This document shows, piece by piece, positions 8,369 through 18,022 of a stretch of DNA of 64,000 bases. Source of the DNA: Rhizobium sp. RU20A (GTDB lineage Bacteria > Pseudomonadota > Alphaproteobacteria > Rhizobiales > Rhizobiaceae); the NCBI RefSeq assembly GCF_900155885.1, contig NZ_FTMB01000006.1, positions 1-64,000 of the forward strand. Reading direction: 5' to 3'. Numbering within the stretch: the first letter of the stretch is position 1; the number at the start of each line of letters is the position of its first letter. The notes under the pieces are model-generated. The model had not been told where the DNA came from, made no database searches, and was given only the letters and a program-made list of their open reading frames with translations. The translations under genes were made by a program, and so were the position numbers.

Positions 8369-10532
8369 TCACTTCTTGCCTTCGCGTGCCCATGGCGGTG
8401 GTTGCTTGTTTTCGATCCACGGGAGAAGTTGCAAAGGCTTTCGTTCGATGTCCGACGTGATGACAGGATAGTGCTTCAAGGCGTCACGCATCAGCGGCAG
8501 GCCGGCCGGGTTGGTGTACCGCGTATTGGTTTCGCTGCCTTCGCTCAGGCGTCCGGAAATGTCGTCAATCACCTCAGTCGAAATACCCGCCTGCTTCAAC
8601 GTATCGGCCATGCCATGCCGAAGCGCGTGAATGGCGCGCCCCCACATTTTCTCGCCAAGCGCGCCCTGCATGACAGGAACGAAGGTGTCGTAGAACCGAT
8701 TGCCCGGGTCGTTGTCCGTCTTGTTCGAGAAGAGGTCCGGGAAGAGGGCCTCGTATCCCAATCGCCTGATGGCCTGGACGTAGTCGATGAACCCAAGTCG
8801 CACCAGTTCATCCGGCAGAGGCAGCAAGCGTTGCGACTGCGTGGTCTTCAAACGACGGATGCTGTTCGTGCGTAGAAGGATGACATAGCCATCGTCGTCC
8901 TTGGCAATATCGTTCACATGAAGCCCGGCGAACTCCCTGCGTCTCGGTCCCAGATAGGTGAAGAGAATGGGCAGAAAGTAGAGCGAATCATGAAAGACAT
9001 GCTTGCCCGGTTGCCGCCGCTTTCCGCGCAGATGGTCACGCGACCCGCAGTAGACGGGGCTTGAGAAAATCGGAACGATATCCTCCGGCTTCGGCTTGTA
9101 TTGCTGCTGACGAATATCTCCCGCCTTGGGCTTTCTCGGCCGGATCCCTTCAAAGGTCCAACTCTCAATCTCGAATCCGTGGCCTTTCAGATGTTTGAGG
9201 AAATGGCTGAGGTTGCCAAGGTGCTTGCGGATCGTCGCGGCGGCCAGCCCGACCTTTGGCTCGGTGCCGGACGCCTCCGCCGCGCGGCGCATCTCCTGGC
9301 CCTTGGCGCGCAGTTCCGGGGCCGACATCACCCGCATCCGGCTGCTGCGGCCCCAGTCGATTGGAATGTCGTTGAAGTGCTGGCGCAACAGGCCGATGTG
9401 ATATTGCTCGATCTGCCCGGAATGCTCGACGCCATGTTCAGCGAGCACGGACTGGAACATGCGCACAAGAGCCTTGGCATCACGGGCCGTCTCCGCCGTC
9501 CACTTCTTGCCCATGTTGGCGATAAGCTTGTCACACTCCTGTTCGAACTCCGAAACGGTGACCACGCGTTGCTCGGAATCCGAAGCGTTTGAGGTCGCCT
9601 GTTTGCGCGTGGCTGGGCGTGGGGTCAGGTCGAGATAGGCGGCTTCCGGATCTTTTGGCGCGGCAGTCAGAGCTGATGCAGTTGGTGGTTCAGCCGCCGG
9701 AGGCGTCGGCGCAGGATCAGATCCGCGGGGTGGGGTGTCGGCTGCCTTGCCCTCGGGCATTGGTGCCAGGGCTCTTCCGCCGCCCGTAAACTCACTCTGG
9801 CCTTTTGTCCACCAGTTCATGACGCTCTGTGATGTCGAGCAGGGCCGCCGCGCGCCCTTCGAAGACCTTCGACATGGCGCGCTGACGATTGGCGACGGTG
9901 TCTTCGATCTCAAAATTGTAGATCAGCCGTCGGATGCCGTCTTCGAAGCCGGGGCTGCGGGCGATGGCGAGTTCCGCCCTGTAGTTGGCCCTGATAGCAT
10001 CGACATGCGTTTGCGGGACGCCGTTGTTCAGCAGATAGGTGAGACCGGCGCAGCCCGTCTCCAGGGTCAACTCCACCCGGCTTCCGAACTTCGCGACGAG
10101 CTGGCAGGCCCAGCCAGCCTCGAGATCGAGTTCCATCTCGACGACGTCGCCGCCGCGTCCGTTGCGGCGCGCCATCATGTTGATGTCGTCGAGCCGTTCG
10201 AGTTGCTTGTCGCGCTCGTGCTCGAACAGTTTCTGGAGCTGCTGCTTGGACATCGCTTCCTTCGAATGCAGTTTCAGTTCGGCCAGCTTCGTATTGAGCT
10301 TCCGGCCAACCATCTGCGCCTTTCTATGATCGGAAACCTGAAGGCTGAGTGAAAGCCGGCTGCCACTCGGACAGGCGGTAAAGTGCGCCGGGATGCGCGG
10401 CCGCCAGTAGAAGATGTTTCCGCGGCGGATGAGATTCTCGACCTCGTGGCGAACGGCCATGACGAAATGCCCTGTCGTTCCAGAGCTGGCGCCGTCGCCC
10501 GCATTCGGGGCCTGGGCATCACCTCTGGGCAT
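8369..10532 (-). pseudogene. DUF6538/tyrosine-recombinase integrase, frameshifted
   Basis: Two overlapping frames make one integrase. The 5' part runs 10532 (or ATG at 10460) to 9792 and contains the DUF6538-type start LIRRGNIFYWRPRIPAHF plus the SAM-like arm-binding region. The 3' part (usable from the ATG at 9820 to 8369) has the catalytic domain: box I Arg in LGPRRREFAGL, HALRH (H-x-x-R plus His), and the nucleophile Tyr in ETNTRYTN. The switch between frames falls near 9800-9830 at an AAAA run (GTGGACAAAAGGCC); a +1 shift or restart at 9820 would be needed. This may be decay, a two-protein arrangement, or a sequencing indel. It sits 87 nt from the 3' end of tRNA-Gln, the usual site for island integrases. 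Confidence 0.75.
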
Positions 10533-10618
10533 CAGTTCTGGGCATCAGGTCGCCAATGATGCCAAAACGGGATCCGGCGCATCTGGAAAACTGAAGGATA
10601 ACAGGAATTTGCGAGAAT

Positions 10619-10692
10619 TGGCTGGGGAACCTGGATTCGAACCAAGATTAACGGAGTCAGAGTCCGTCGTTCTACCGTTGAACTATTCCCCA
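10619..10692 (-). tRNA. tRNA-Gln (anticodon CTG)
   Basis: Read on the minus strand, the gene starts TGGGGAATAG at 10692 and ends with the encoded CCA at 10619. The acceptor stem pairs TGGGGAA with TTCCCCA, the D arm has GTTCAACGGTAGAAC, the anticodon arm is ACGGA-CTCTGAC-TCCGT giving anticodon CTG, and the T arm contains GGTTCGAATCC. All arms fold without gaps. Its 3' end faces the integrase gene and is a likely attachment site for the island on its left. Confidence 0.95.
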
Positions 10693-10730
10693 ACTGGCGA
10701 GCGGTTGTGTCCGCCGCGGTAGTGAGCGGG

Positions 10731-10759
10731 CTTATAAACAGAAAGCGCGGGGTTTGCAA
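10731..10759 (-). promoter_or_regulatory. Sigma-70-like promoter of tRNA-Gln
   Basis: On the minus strand a TTGCAA -35 hexamer (10754-10759) is separated by exactly 17 nt from a TATAAG -10 hexamer (10731-10736). The -10 lies about 40 nt upstream of the mature 5' end of the tRNA. Position and spacing are as expected; the sequence match is by eye. Confidence 0.55.
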
Positions 10760-10913
10760 AGACCCTTTGTGGAAAAAATCGCGCTTGGCTGCGCGGGGCA
10801 GGGCCAGGGTGTGGAAAAAAGCGTTTGGCGAAAGAATGCGGCGCTGGTAAAGTTTTCCCAACAACACTCAGGAAAAGCGCTTTGAGCGGGCTTCAAGGGC
10901 CAAGCGCGGCGCG

Positions 10914-13115
10914 ATGGACAGTAATGTGATGGACCCCGAACACGGCGACAAGCCGTCCGTTTCCGGGGCGTCGGCAGCAGGCCGTGTCGAGGGACCCTCA
11001 GGTTCCACGCCGGTGAAGGGCAAGCGCAGGCGCCGTCGCGCCTCTGCGAAGGCCCAACCGCATGCCAGCCAGGCGGCCGAAGCTGCCCTGGTACGGCGTC
11101 CCCAGGACGAGGGACCGGCTGACGGGCCGGCCCGCAAGCGCAAGCGCCGTCGGCGCGGCAAGCCTTCCGGTGCATCCGGCGAAGGCAACCCGTCTGCGCA
11201 ACACGCCAAGCATGCTCACGGCGAAGCCGTGGCCGCCCGCCGGACGGCGGCGGACATGGCCGCGGGCGCGGATCCGCGCGCCGATCGATCGGCGGCGGGG
11301 CGTGGACCTGCCGCGACGAGGGGCGGTGGCGACGGTTTGACGATCGCCGGCGCGGCGGAGGTGCGGGACGGGGCGGCGCGTGATCGCGATGGCGGCGAGC
11401 GGCCCGGCCTCTCGGGTCGCGATTCGCGGCCGCATGAGAAATCCGCATATGGGCATCCTTCGGACAAATCGCATCGCGGCGAGCGACACGGCCAGCGTGG
11501 CGGCAAGGAGGCGCGCGGGCAGCGTGCCCTGCAGGGCCGGCCGCTGACGAGCGAGCGGCGCCCCGGCGCGAAGCGCGATGCGGGCCGGGCCGGAGAAGCC
11601 GTGCCTCAGCCCCGGGCGGGGGAACACCCATCGGATCGGCAAGGCGTATCTGCCGGGCAGGATATGCCGCGGACAGGGCAGGGGCGGGGATACGATACCG
11701 CCCACGGGCAGAACCGGGGCGCCGGTCGCCACGGCACCAGCAGCGCGGGCACGTCACGCGGCGAGCGGCGGGAGGGGCGTGGCACGCCCGGTTCCTCCGA
11801 TCGGCGGACGCAGGACAAACTGGCCTCATCCCACGGCATTCCGGGCCAAGGCCATTCGGGCCCGCGCATGGAGCAGGGCCGCGGCCCGGGCGAAATGGGC
11901 GACAGCGTTGATGGCGGCTGGCGGCCCCTGCTGCGCAGCGACGTCACGCGCCGGCCGCAGCCGGGCGGTGGTCACAGGCCGGCAGGGCGCGATGGCCATG
12001 GCCGCGGGCAGGACGAGCGCGATGCGGGCGGCCAGCGCCAGCGCGGCGCCGATCCGGGCCAACAGGATGCGCCGCTCTATGCCGCGCTCGACCTCGGCAC
12101 CAACAATTGCCGTCTGCTGATCGCGCAGCCGACGCGGCCCGGCCAGTTCCGCGTCGTCGATGCTTTCTCGCGCATCGTGCGCCTCGGCGAAGGGCTGGCG
12201 GCGACGGGGCGGCTGTCGGACGAGGCGATGGAGCGCTCGGTGGAAGCGCTGCGCATCTGCGCCGGCAAACTGCGCAACCGCCAGATCCGCATGAGCCGGC
12301 TGATTGCCACGGAAGCGGCCCGCGCCGCCGAAAATGGCGAGGCCTTTCTCGAGCGCGTCGCCAGCGAGACCGGCCTGACGCTGGAGATCATCAACCGTGA
12401 GACTGAAGCGCGCCTTGCGGTCTCCGGCTGCTCCTCGCTGGTCGGGCGCGATACCAAATCCGTCGTGCTCTTCGATATCGGCGGCGGCTCTTCGGAAATC
12501 GCGGTGATCCGCATCGGCGACAACCGCTCCAGCCGGCTGGCCAACCACATCACCCACTGGACTTCGCTGCCCGTCGGCGTCGTCACGCTGTCGGAACGCC
12601 ATGGCGGACGCGATGTGACGCCCGAGCGCTTCGAGGCCATGGTGGTCGAGGTGGCCGGCATGCTCGCCCATTTCGACAGTCCGCCGGTGGAGGCCCTGAC
12701 CGGCGACGATCCGCAGTCCGGCTTCCACCTCATCGGCACCTCCGGCACGGTAACGACGCTCGCCGGCGTGCATCTCGATCTGCCGCGCTATGACCGGCGC
12801 CGGGTGGATGGCGTCTGGCTGACGGATGACGAGGTCTCGGCCATGCAGGCGCGGCTTCTGTCCTGGGATTTCGCCGCCCGCGCCGCCAATCCCTGCATCG
12901 GGCCGGATCGCGCCGATCTGGTGCTGGCGGGCTGCGCCATTCTCGAAGCCATTCGCCGCCGCTGGCCATCGACCCGCATGCGGGTGGCCGACAGGGGGCT
13001 TCGCGAAGGGCTGCTCACCGATATGATGGCCGATGACGGCGCCTGGCGCCGCAGCCGCCGGCCGTTCCGCAATGGCCGCGACGACGGCACCACCACAGGG
13101 GGCGCGAAGCCATGA
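10914..13115 (+). CDS. Ppx/GppA-family phosphatase with ~385-residue disordered basic N-terminus
   Basis: 733 residues. The folded part begins near residue 388 ([18 protein letters not shown]), the phosphate-1 loop of the ASKHA fold, and has the second glycine-rich loop [13 protein letters not shown] near residue 520. Ppx/GppA enzymes hydrolyse polyphosphate and/or pppGpp in the cytoplasm. The first ~385 residues are low-complexity, rich in Arg, Gly, His, Asp and Gln with KRRRRR and RKRKRRRR clusters. It resembles an RNA- or polyanion-binding tail; related rhizobial proteins usually have a much shorter leader as I recall. A later in-frame start cannot be excluded, because this stretch is also open on the opposite strand. 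It overlaps the downstream rlmE start by ATGA. Confidence 0.85.
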   Translation: MDSNVMDPEHGDKPSVSGASAAGRVEGPSGSTPVKGKRRRRRASAKAQPHASQAAEAALVRRPQDEGPADGPARKRKRRRRGKPSGASGEGNPSAQHAKHAHGEAVAARRTAADMAAGADPRADRSAAGRGPAATRGGGDGLTIAGAAEVRDGAARDRDGGERPGLSGRDSRPHEKSAYGHPSDKSHRGERHGQRGGKEARGQRALQGRPLTSERRPGAKRDAGRAGEAVPQPRAGEHPSDRQGVSAGQDMPRTGQGRGYDTAHGQNRGAGRHGTSSAGTSRGERREGRGTPGSSDRRTQDKLASSHGIPGQGHSGPRMEQGRGPGEMGDSVDGGWRPLLRSDVTRRPQPGGGHRPAGRDGHGRGQDERDAGGQRQRGADPGQQDAPLYAALDLGTNNCRLLIAQPTRPGQFRVVDAFSRIVRLGEGLAATGRLSDEAMERSVEALRICAGKLRNRQIRMSRLIATEAARAAENGEAFLERVASETGLTLEIINRETEARLAVSGCSSLVGRDTKSVVLFDIGGGSSEIAVIRIGDNRSSRLANHITHWTSLPVGVVTLSERHGGRDVTPERFEAMVVEVAGMLAHFDSPPVEALTGDDPQSGFHLIGTSGTVTTLAGVHLDLPRYDRRRVDGVWLTDDEVSAMQARLLSWDFAARAANPCIGPDRADLVLAGCAILEAIRRRWPSTRMRVADRGLREGLLTDMMADDGAWRRSRRPFRNGRDDGTTTGGAKP

Positions 13116-13906
13116 CCAAGCCACCGATCGGCGGCAACCGCACGGGCCGCAAGCTTGGCCAGAAGGTGAAGAAGGGCAAGCTGAAAGCCTCTTCCCGCCG
13201 CTGGCTGGAGCGCCACATCAACGATCCCTATGTGCAGCGTGCGCAGCTCGAGGGTTACCGCGCCCGCGCGGCCTTCAAGCTGCTGGAAATCGACGAGAAG
13301 CATGCGATCCTGAAAGGCGCGCGCCGCATCATCGATCTCGGAGCGGCGCCGGGCAGCTGGTCGCAGATCGCCGCCAAGGTGACGAGCTCCACGGATGCGG
13401 ACCCGCGCGTGGCTGCCATCGACTTCCTGGAGATGAATCCGCTGCCGGGCGTCAATATCCTGATGCTCGACTTCCTCGACCCGACGGCGCCGGAGCTCTT
13501 GAAGCAGGCGATCGGCGGCGCGCCGGATGTCGTGCTGTCGGATATGGCCGCGCCCACCACCGGCCACCGCCAGACCGATCACCTGCGCACCATGCATCTG
13601 TGCGAAGTCGCGGCCTATTTCGCCGTCGATGTGCTGGCGCCGGGCGGGCATTTCCTGGCCAAGACCTTCCAGGGCGGAGCCGAGCGCGAACTGCTGACCA
13701 TGCTCAAGAAGCATTTCCGCCAGGTCATCCACGTCAAGCCGCCGTCCTCGCGCGCCGAATCGGTCGAGATGTTCCTGCTCGCCAAGGGCTTCAAGGGCCG
13801 CCGGCTGACGGCGGCGGGCGAAGAGGATGGGGCGCAGGACGGCCATGTCCACGGTGGCGCGGAAGAGGATATCGATGCCTTCACCGGCCCGGATGCGGAT
13901 GCATGA
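13112..13906 (+). CDS. rlmE: 23S rRNA 2'-O-methyltransferase RlmE (FtsJ)
   Basis: Transfers a methyl group from SAM to the 2'-OH of U2552 in 23S rRNA during late 50S assembly. 264 residues, slightly longer than the ~209 of E. coli, with a basic N-terminal extension ([20 protein letters not shown]) and an acidic C-terminal tail. The SAM site is [12 protein letters not shown] near residue 75. The K-D-K-E catalytic tetrad is visible as the Lys in ARAAFKL, Asp in [11 protein letters not shown], Lys in LAKTFQGG and Glu in SSRAESVE. The start overlaps the Ppx stop by 4 nt and the end overlaps the VOC gene by 4 nt, so the three are translationally coupled. Confidence 0.95.
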   Translation: MTKPPIGGNRTGRKLGQKVKKGKLKASSRRWLERHINDPYVQRAQLEGYRARAAFKLLEIDEKHAILKGARRIIDLGAAPGSWSQIAAKVTSSTDADPRVAAIDFLEMNPLPGVNILMLDFLDPTAPELLKQAIGGAPDVVLSDMAAPTTGHRQTDHLRTMHLCEVAAYFAVDVLAPGGHFLAKTFQGGAERELLTMLKKHFRQVIHVKPPSSRAESVEMFLLAKGFKGRRLTAAGEEDGAQDGHVHGGAEEDIDAFTGPDADA

Positions 13907-14289
13907 TGCTGCTCTACACCACCGTCGGCAGCAATGATCTTGCCCGCGCCGGCCGCTTCTACGATCGCGTCCTGGCGACCCTCGGCTTTCACCGGGCGCG
14001 GGAGGATGCGAGCGAGATCGGCTATATGGCGGAAGGCGATGTGCGCTGCCGCTTCTGGGTCGTCACGCCCTTCGACGGCAAGCCCGCCCATTTCGGCAAC
14101 GGCGTTACCATCGCCTTCGAGGCACCAAACCGCGCCGCCGTCGCCGCCTTCCACGCCGCAGCGCTCGCCGAGGGCGGCACGGATGAGGGCCAGCCGGGGC
14201 TGCGCCCGTTCCATGCGAATTTCTACGCGGCCTTCGCGCGGGATCACGACGGGAACAAGATTGTCGCCGTGTGCGAGCGGGCGGAGTAG
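13903..14289 (+). CDS. VOC/glyoxalase-fold family protein
   Basis: 128 residues starting [29 protein letters not shown], the beta-alpha-beta-beta-beta opening of the vicinal oxygen chelate fold. The later part includes [23 protein letters not shown], with the DPDGN-like turn and a terminal Glu seen in glyoxalase/bleomycin-resistance-like proteins. The substrate is unknown; many of these are lactoylglutathione lyase-like enzymes. ATG 13903 overlaps the rlmE stop (ATGA); a second ATG follows at 13906. Confidence 0.85.
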   Translation: MMLLYTTVGSNDLARAGRFYDRVLATLGFHRAREDASEIGYMAEGDVRCRFWVVTPFDGKPAHFGNGVTIAFEAPNRAAVAAFHAAALAEGGTDEGQPGLRPFHANFYAAFARDHDGNKIVAVCERAE

Positions 14290-14310
14290 ACGGGAGCGCC
14301 TCGCGCGAGC

Positions 14311-14506
14311 CCCTCTCTGTCCTGGCGGACATCTCCCCCACACGGGGGGAGATCCGCTGGGCGCATTGTCATCTTTCACTCTTGAGCGTCTTTAGACCAC
14401 GTCGCGCTCTGAAGCCCTGAGTAGCGTGTCGCAAATAACGCGTGGAGCCCATCTCCTGCCAATCTCCCCCCTTGCGGGGGAGATGTCCGGCAGGACAGAG
14501 GGGGGT
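14311..14506. repeat. Pair of inverted RIME-like palindromic intergenic repeats
   Basis: Copy A (14311-14364, CTGTCCTGGCGGACATCTCC...GGGGGGAGATCCGCTGGGCGC) and copy B (14451-14506) are inverted versions of one ~55-bp element, each with its own CTCCCCC/GGGGGAG hairpin. A third copy lies at 47912-47972 between hisS and hisZ. The pair stands between the convergent VOC and MFS genes and may act as a bidirectional stop. Such palindromes are typical of rhizobial intergenic mosaic repeats. Confidence 0.7.
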
Positions 14507-14543
14507 GCCCGCACCACGTCCCGCGGCCAGATAATCCCCGCCC

Positions 14544-15998
14544 TTACTCCGCCGGCTCCTCCACCAGCTTCGCCGTCCGGCTGCGATGGCCCGACACCCG
14601 CTGGCCGGCGTCGCGGTTCATCCGCAGGAAAGGGATGACGGCAAGCAGCGTCAGCGCCGCGATGATCATGAAGGCCAGCTGGAAATCGGAAAGCGTCAGC
14701 TGCGTGCCCGTGATGACGGTCTCGAGTTCGAGGATCGTGCCGGCCACGGCAACGCCGAGCGCAACGCTCATCTGCTGCAGCACAGCGCTCATGGCGGTTG
14801 CCTTGCTGGCATCGGCATCGTCGATATCGGCAAAGGAGAGCGCGTTGACGCTTGTAAAGAAGAAGGAACGGGCAACGCCGGCGACCAGCAGGGTCGCAAA
14901 CATCACCGCATAGGGGGTCGCCGGTGTGAAGAGCCCGTTGGCGAAGGTCATGGCCGCACCGATCAGCGCGGCGATGATCAGCGTCGTGCGGAACCCGGCG
15001 GCGGCCAGCACGCGGCGGGCGAAGAACTTGGTGGTGATGGCGCCGATCGCCCCGACAAAGGTGATCATGCCGGATTGGAAGGCATTCAGCCCGAACCCCA
15101 CCTGCAACATCAGCGGCAGCAGGAAGGGGACGGCCCCGACAGAAATGCGAAACAGCGTGCCGCCCGTCGCCGCGGCGCGGAAGGCCGGGTCCCTGAAGAG
15201 CTTGAGGTCGAGAATGGGCGCAGGATGGCGCCGGGCGTGGCGCACATAGGCGAACCCCGCGACGATGCCGGTGGCGATCGCGGCAGCGCCGACGATCGGC
15301 GGCAGGGCGGGCATGCTGACGACGGAGAGCCCGAACATGGTGCCGGCAGCAGCGATGGCGCTGAGAAGAAAGCCCCTGGTGTCGATCGGCGGTGGCGCGG
15401 CCGCCTCGATCACTGGAAGATAGATGCCGGAGGCGATGTAGCCGATGAGCCCGACGGGCACGTTGATGAGAAAGATCCAGTGCCAAGAGAAATAAGTGGT
15501 GATGAAGCCGCCGAGCGGTGGACCAGCGAGCGGTCCGACCAGAGCGGGAATGGTCAGCAGCGCCATGGCCGAAACGAGCTGGCGCCGGTCGGTGCCGCGC
15601 ACGAGCACGAGGCGGGCGACCGGTGTCATCATGGCCCCGCCCATGCCCTGGAAGAACCGCGCCAGCACGAAATCGACAAGGCTTGAGGAGAGCGAGCAGA
15701 GGATCGAGCCGGCGATGAAGACGAGGATCGCCCAGCGGAACACGCGCTTGGCCCCGAAGCGGTCGGCCATCCAGCCGCTCAAGGGAATGAAGATCGCCAG
15801 CGACACCATATAGGCCGTCAGGGCCAGCTTGAGCGTGATCGGCCCGATGCCGAGATCGGCCGCGATGGCCGGCAGCGAGGTGGCAATCACCGTGGAGTCC
15901 ATCTGCTCCATGAACAGCGCCACGGCGAGGATGATGGGAACGAGCCGGTTCATGGGAGCAGGATCGGCGGCGGCGGGCATAATCTGGGGCGCTTGCAT
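14544..15998 (-). CDS. MFS drug exporter of the DHA2 (EmrB/QacA) type
   Basis: 484 residues from the ATG at 15998 (MQAPQIMPAAADPAP); an upstream extension in frame is not protein-like. Many hydrophobic segments suggest 12-14 transmembrane helices. The motif GWMADRFGAKRVFRWA is MFS motif A after TM2, and the helix with LLTIPALVGPLAGPPLGGFI is the motif-C proton antiport signature. Members expel drugs or other toxic compounds using the proton gradient across the inner membrane; the substrate here is unknown. No membrane-fusion partner or TetR gene is adjacent. It is divergent from the MBL-fold gene. Confidence 0.88.
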   Translation of the reverse strand: MQAPQIMPAAADPAPMNRLVPIILAVALFMEQMDSTVIATSLPAIAADLGIGPITLKLALTAYMVSLAIFIPLSGWMADRFGAKRVFRWAILVFIAGSILCSLSSSLVDFVLARFFQGMGGAMMTPVARLVLVRGTDRRQLVSAMALLTIPALVGPLAGPPLGGFITTYFSWHWIFLINVPVGLIGYIASGIYLPVIEAAAPPPIDTRGFLLSAIAAAGTMFGLSVVSMPALPPIVGAAAIATGIVAGFAYVRHARRHPAPILDLKLFRDPAFRAAATGGTLFRISVGAVPFLLPLMLQVGFGLNAFQSGMITFVGAIGAITTKFFARRVLAAAGFRTTLIIAALIGAAMTFANGLFTPATPYAVMFATLLVAGVARSFFFTSVNALSFADIDDADASKATAMSAVLQQMSVALGVAVAGTILELETVITGTQLTLSDFQLAFMIIAALTLLAVIPFLRMNRDAGQRVSGHRSRTAKLVEEPAE

Positions 15999-16281
15999 GG
16001 GGCACGCTTTTTGGAAAACTGGCGGGGAGATGGAAGGCCTGCAACGGCTCTCCAAGCTGGTCAACATAGCGCAGCTGTGCCGCACGTCCTCTCGCAAACA
16101 TGAACATTGTGTAAGGGTCCATCACATCGCTGTGAGGTGCGTGGCTTTCTGACCCCGGCCCCTATCTTGCACCGTGGTCCAAGCCGCAGCGCGCTTCGTA
16201 AGCGGCATCGAGAATAGACAGGTTTCCCCGTCGGCCTGCACGGCCGCGATCCTTGCGAAGATCAGCAGAGAGGATAACAGC

Positions 16282-17286
16282 ATGTCCAACACGCTTACGC
16301 CGCCCGCCGCCTTCACCCTCAATCGTCGCGTCCTGTTCGGACTGACCGCCGGTGCGCTGGCAGCGCCGGCCATCCTGCCGCGCGCGAGCTTCGCGCAGGA
16401 TGCCGCTGCCCCGGCGGCCGGCGCGATGGCGCCGCGCATTCACACCTTCCCGCTCGGCAGCTTCAAGGTGACCGTGCTGTCGGACGGCAAGCGGGTGTCG
16501 GAAAAGCCGCAGGAAACCTTCGGAACCAACCAGACGCCCGAAGCGGTCGGCGAATTGCTGACCGCCAACTTCCTGCCGGCCGACAAGTATGTGAACGGGT
16601 TTTCCCCGACGCTTGTCGATACCGGTTCCGAGGTCGTGCTCTTCGACACCGGCATGGGCGAGGGCGGCCGCCAGGCGGGCGCCGGACAACTGATCAACGG
16701 GCTCGCCGCTGCCGGCTATACGCCCGACAAGGTGTCCGTCGTCGTCATCACCCACATGCATGGCGATCACATTGGTGGCCTCATGGAAGGCGGCCAGCCG
16801 GCATTCCCGAATGCCCGCTACGTGACGGGACAGGGCGAGTTCGATTTCTGGAAGGATACGGCCCGCGTCGGCACGCCGGCGGAAAACGGCCACAAGACGG
16901 TGCTCGCCAAGTTCGTACCGCTTGCGGAGAAGGCCACGTTCATCGGCGATGGCGGCGACGTCGTGCCCGGCATCACCGGCATGAAGGCCTTCGGCCATTC
17001 GCCGGGCCACATGATCTATCGCATTGAATCCGACGGAAAGGCGCTGATCCTCACCGCCGATACGGCCAACCATTTCGTCCTGTCGCTGCAACGCCCGGAT
17101 TGGGAAGTGCGCTTCGACATGGACAAGGCCGCGGCTGCCGCCACGCGCAGACAAGTCTTCGACATGATCGCGACCGATCGCCTGCCCTTCGTCGGCTATC
17201 ACATGCCCTTCCCGGCCGTCGGCTTCGTGGAAAAGCAGGATCAGGGCTATCGCTTCGCGCCGGCCAGCTACCAGTTCGACATCTGA
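16282..17286 (+). CDS. Exported metallo-beta-lactamase-fold hydrolase
   Basis: 334 residues. The N-terminus (LNRRVLFGLTAGALAAPAIL...ASFA-QD, residues 13-39) is a twin-arginine-like signal followed by a hydrophobic stretch and an AxA-type cleavage site, so the product is probably periplasmic. HMHGDH at 158-163 is the zinc-binding signature of the MBL fold, with downstream ligands expected at GHSPGH and LTADTANH. Relatives include lactonases, phosphodiesterases and other hydrolases; the substrate cannot be told. The ATG at 16282 is preceded by AGAGGA. Nothing nearby points to a pathway. Confidence 0.88.
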   Translation: MSNTLTPPAAFTLNRRVLFGLTAGALAAPAILPRASFAQDAAAPAAGAMAPRIHTFPLGSFKVTVLSDGKRVSEKPQETFGTNQTPEAVGELLTANFLPADKYVNGFSPTLVDTGSEVVLFDTGMGEGGRQAGAGQLINGLAAAGYTPDKVSVVVITHMHGDHIGGLMEGGQPAFPNARYVTGQGEFDFWKDTARVGTPAENGHKTVLAKFVPLAEKATFIGDGGDVVPGITGMKAFGHSPGHMIYRIESDGKALILTADTANHFVLSLQRPDWEVRFDMDKAAAAATRRQVFDMIATDRLPFVGYHMPFPAVGFVEKQDQGYRFAPASYQFDI

Positions 17287-17433
17287 CGAACCGGAACCGC
17301 CGTTGAGGCGGCTTCACGCGCTGAGTATCGTGCGCGCAAAGCCGCCCACGGCATGGCGTGCGGACCGCCAGCATCGGCCACACGCCAGAACACACCGCCT
17401 CCTGAGAGACGGTGGTTTCTCTGTGTTCAGAGA

Positions 17434-17742
17434 TTACTTGTCGTGCATGTCGCGCGCGACGTCGCGCAGCACGGCGGCCATGCGGGTCTGCAGGTCCTCG
17501 TCGCTGACCGAGGCGCCGGCGAGGGCGAGGTCGGTGCGCAGCCGCTCATAGGCGGCCGTCGGGCCATCGGCGGAGCAGGCGGCAAGCTCCTGCGCATAGG
17601 CATCGGCATCCTGGCGACGCATCGCAGACGCTGCCCAAAGGCCCATCAGCGCATTGCGGCGTGCCTCGGCCTTGAACTGAAATTCCTGCTGATAGGCAAA
17701 TTCCGTTTCGAGCGCCTGAGCGCGCTTTCTGATGGCCGTCAT
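17434..17742 (-). CDS. ATPase inhibitor subunit zeta (DUF1476)
   Basis: 102 residues, matching the DUF1476 pattern of alphaproteobacteria: FAYQQEFQFKAEARRNALMGLWAA followed by AYAQELA and a C-terminal helical ...SVSDEDLQTRMAAVLRDVA. In Paracoccus the zeta subunit binds F1-ATPase and blocks its hydrolytic direction via its N-terminus. The start has GGGGACG just upstream. The gene is divergent from guaB, with 280 bp between them. Confidence 0.85.
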   Translation of the reverse strand: MTAIRKRAQALETEFAYQQEFQFKAEARRNALMGLWAASAMRRQDADAYAQELAACSADGPTAAYERLRTDLALAGASVSDEDLQTRMAAVLRDVARDMHDK

Positions 17743-18022
17743 GGTCGTCCCCGTTTTTTAAGAGTTGCTGTCGGCCCTGTTCCCGGGCCGTAAGAGCAAC
17801 CTAACCGCGATTTTTTAAGAATCCGCACAGCAGAAACAGCTAATGAAACGTCAATGGCTTTTGCCAGGTCACGGCGCAGGCCAGCACTGCGGTTTTTTCA
17901 GTTCCCAACCTGTCAAAGACGTGTTACGTGCCCTCGCCAACTTCCAAGAAACGCTTCCAGCGACCGGGCGACCCGCCGTTCCGGAACCGTTTCGTTTTTT
18001 CGTTTGTGAAAAGGATATTGGC

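Noticed and set aside
13033-13902. Extended 5' part of the VOC gene frame
   Set aside because: It overlaps rlmE almost entirely and is not protein-like; the ATGA at 13903 is the natural start.
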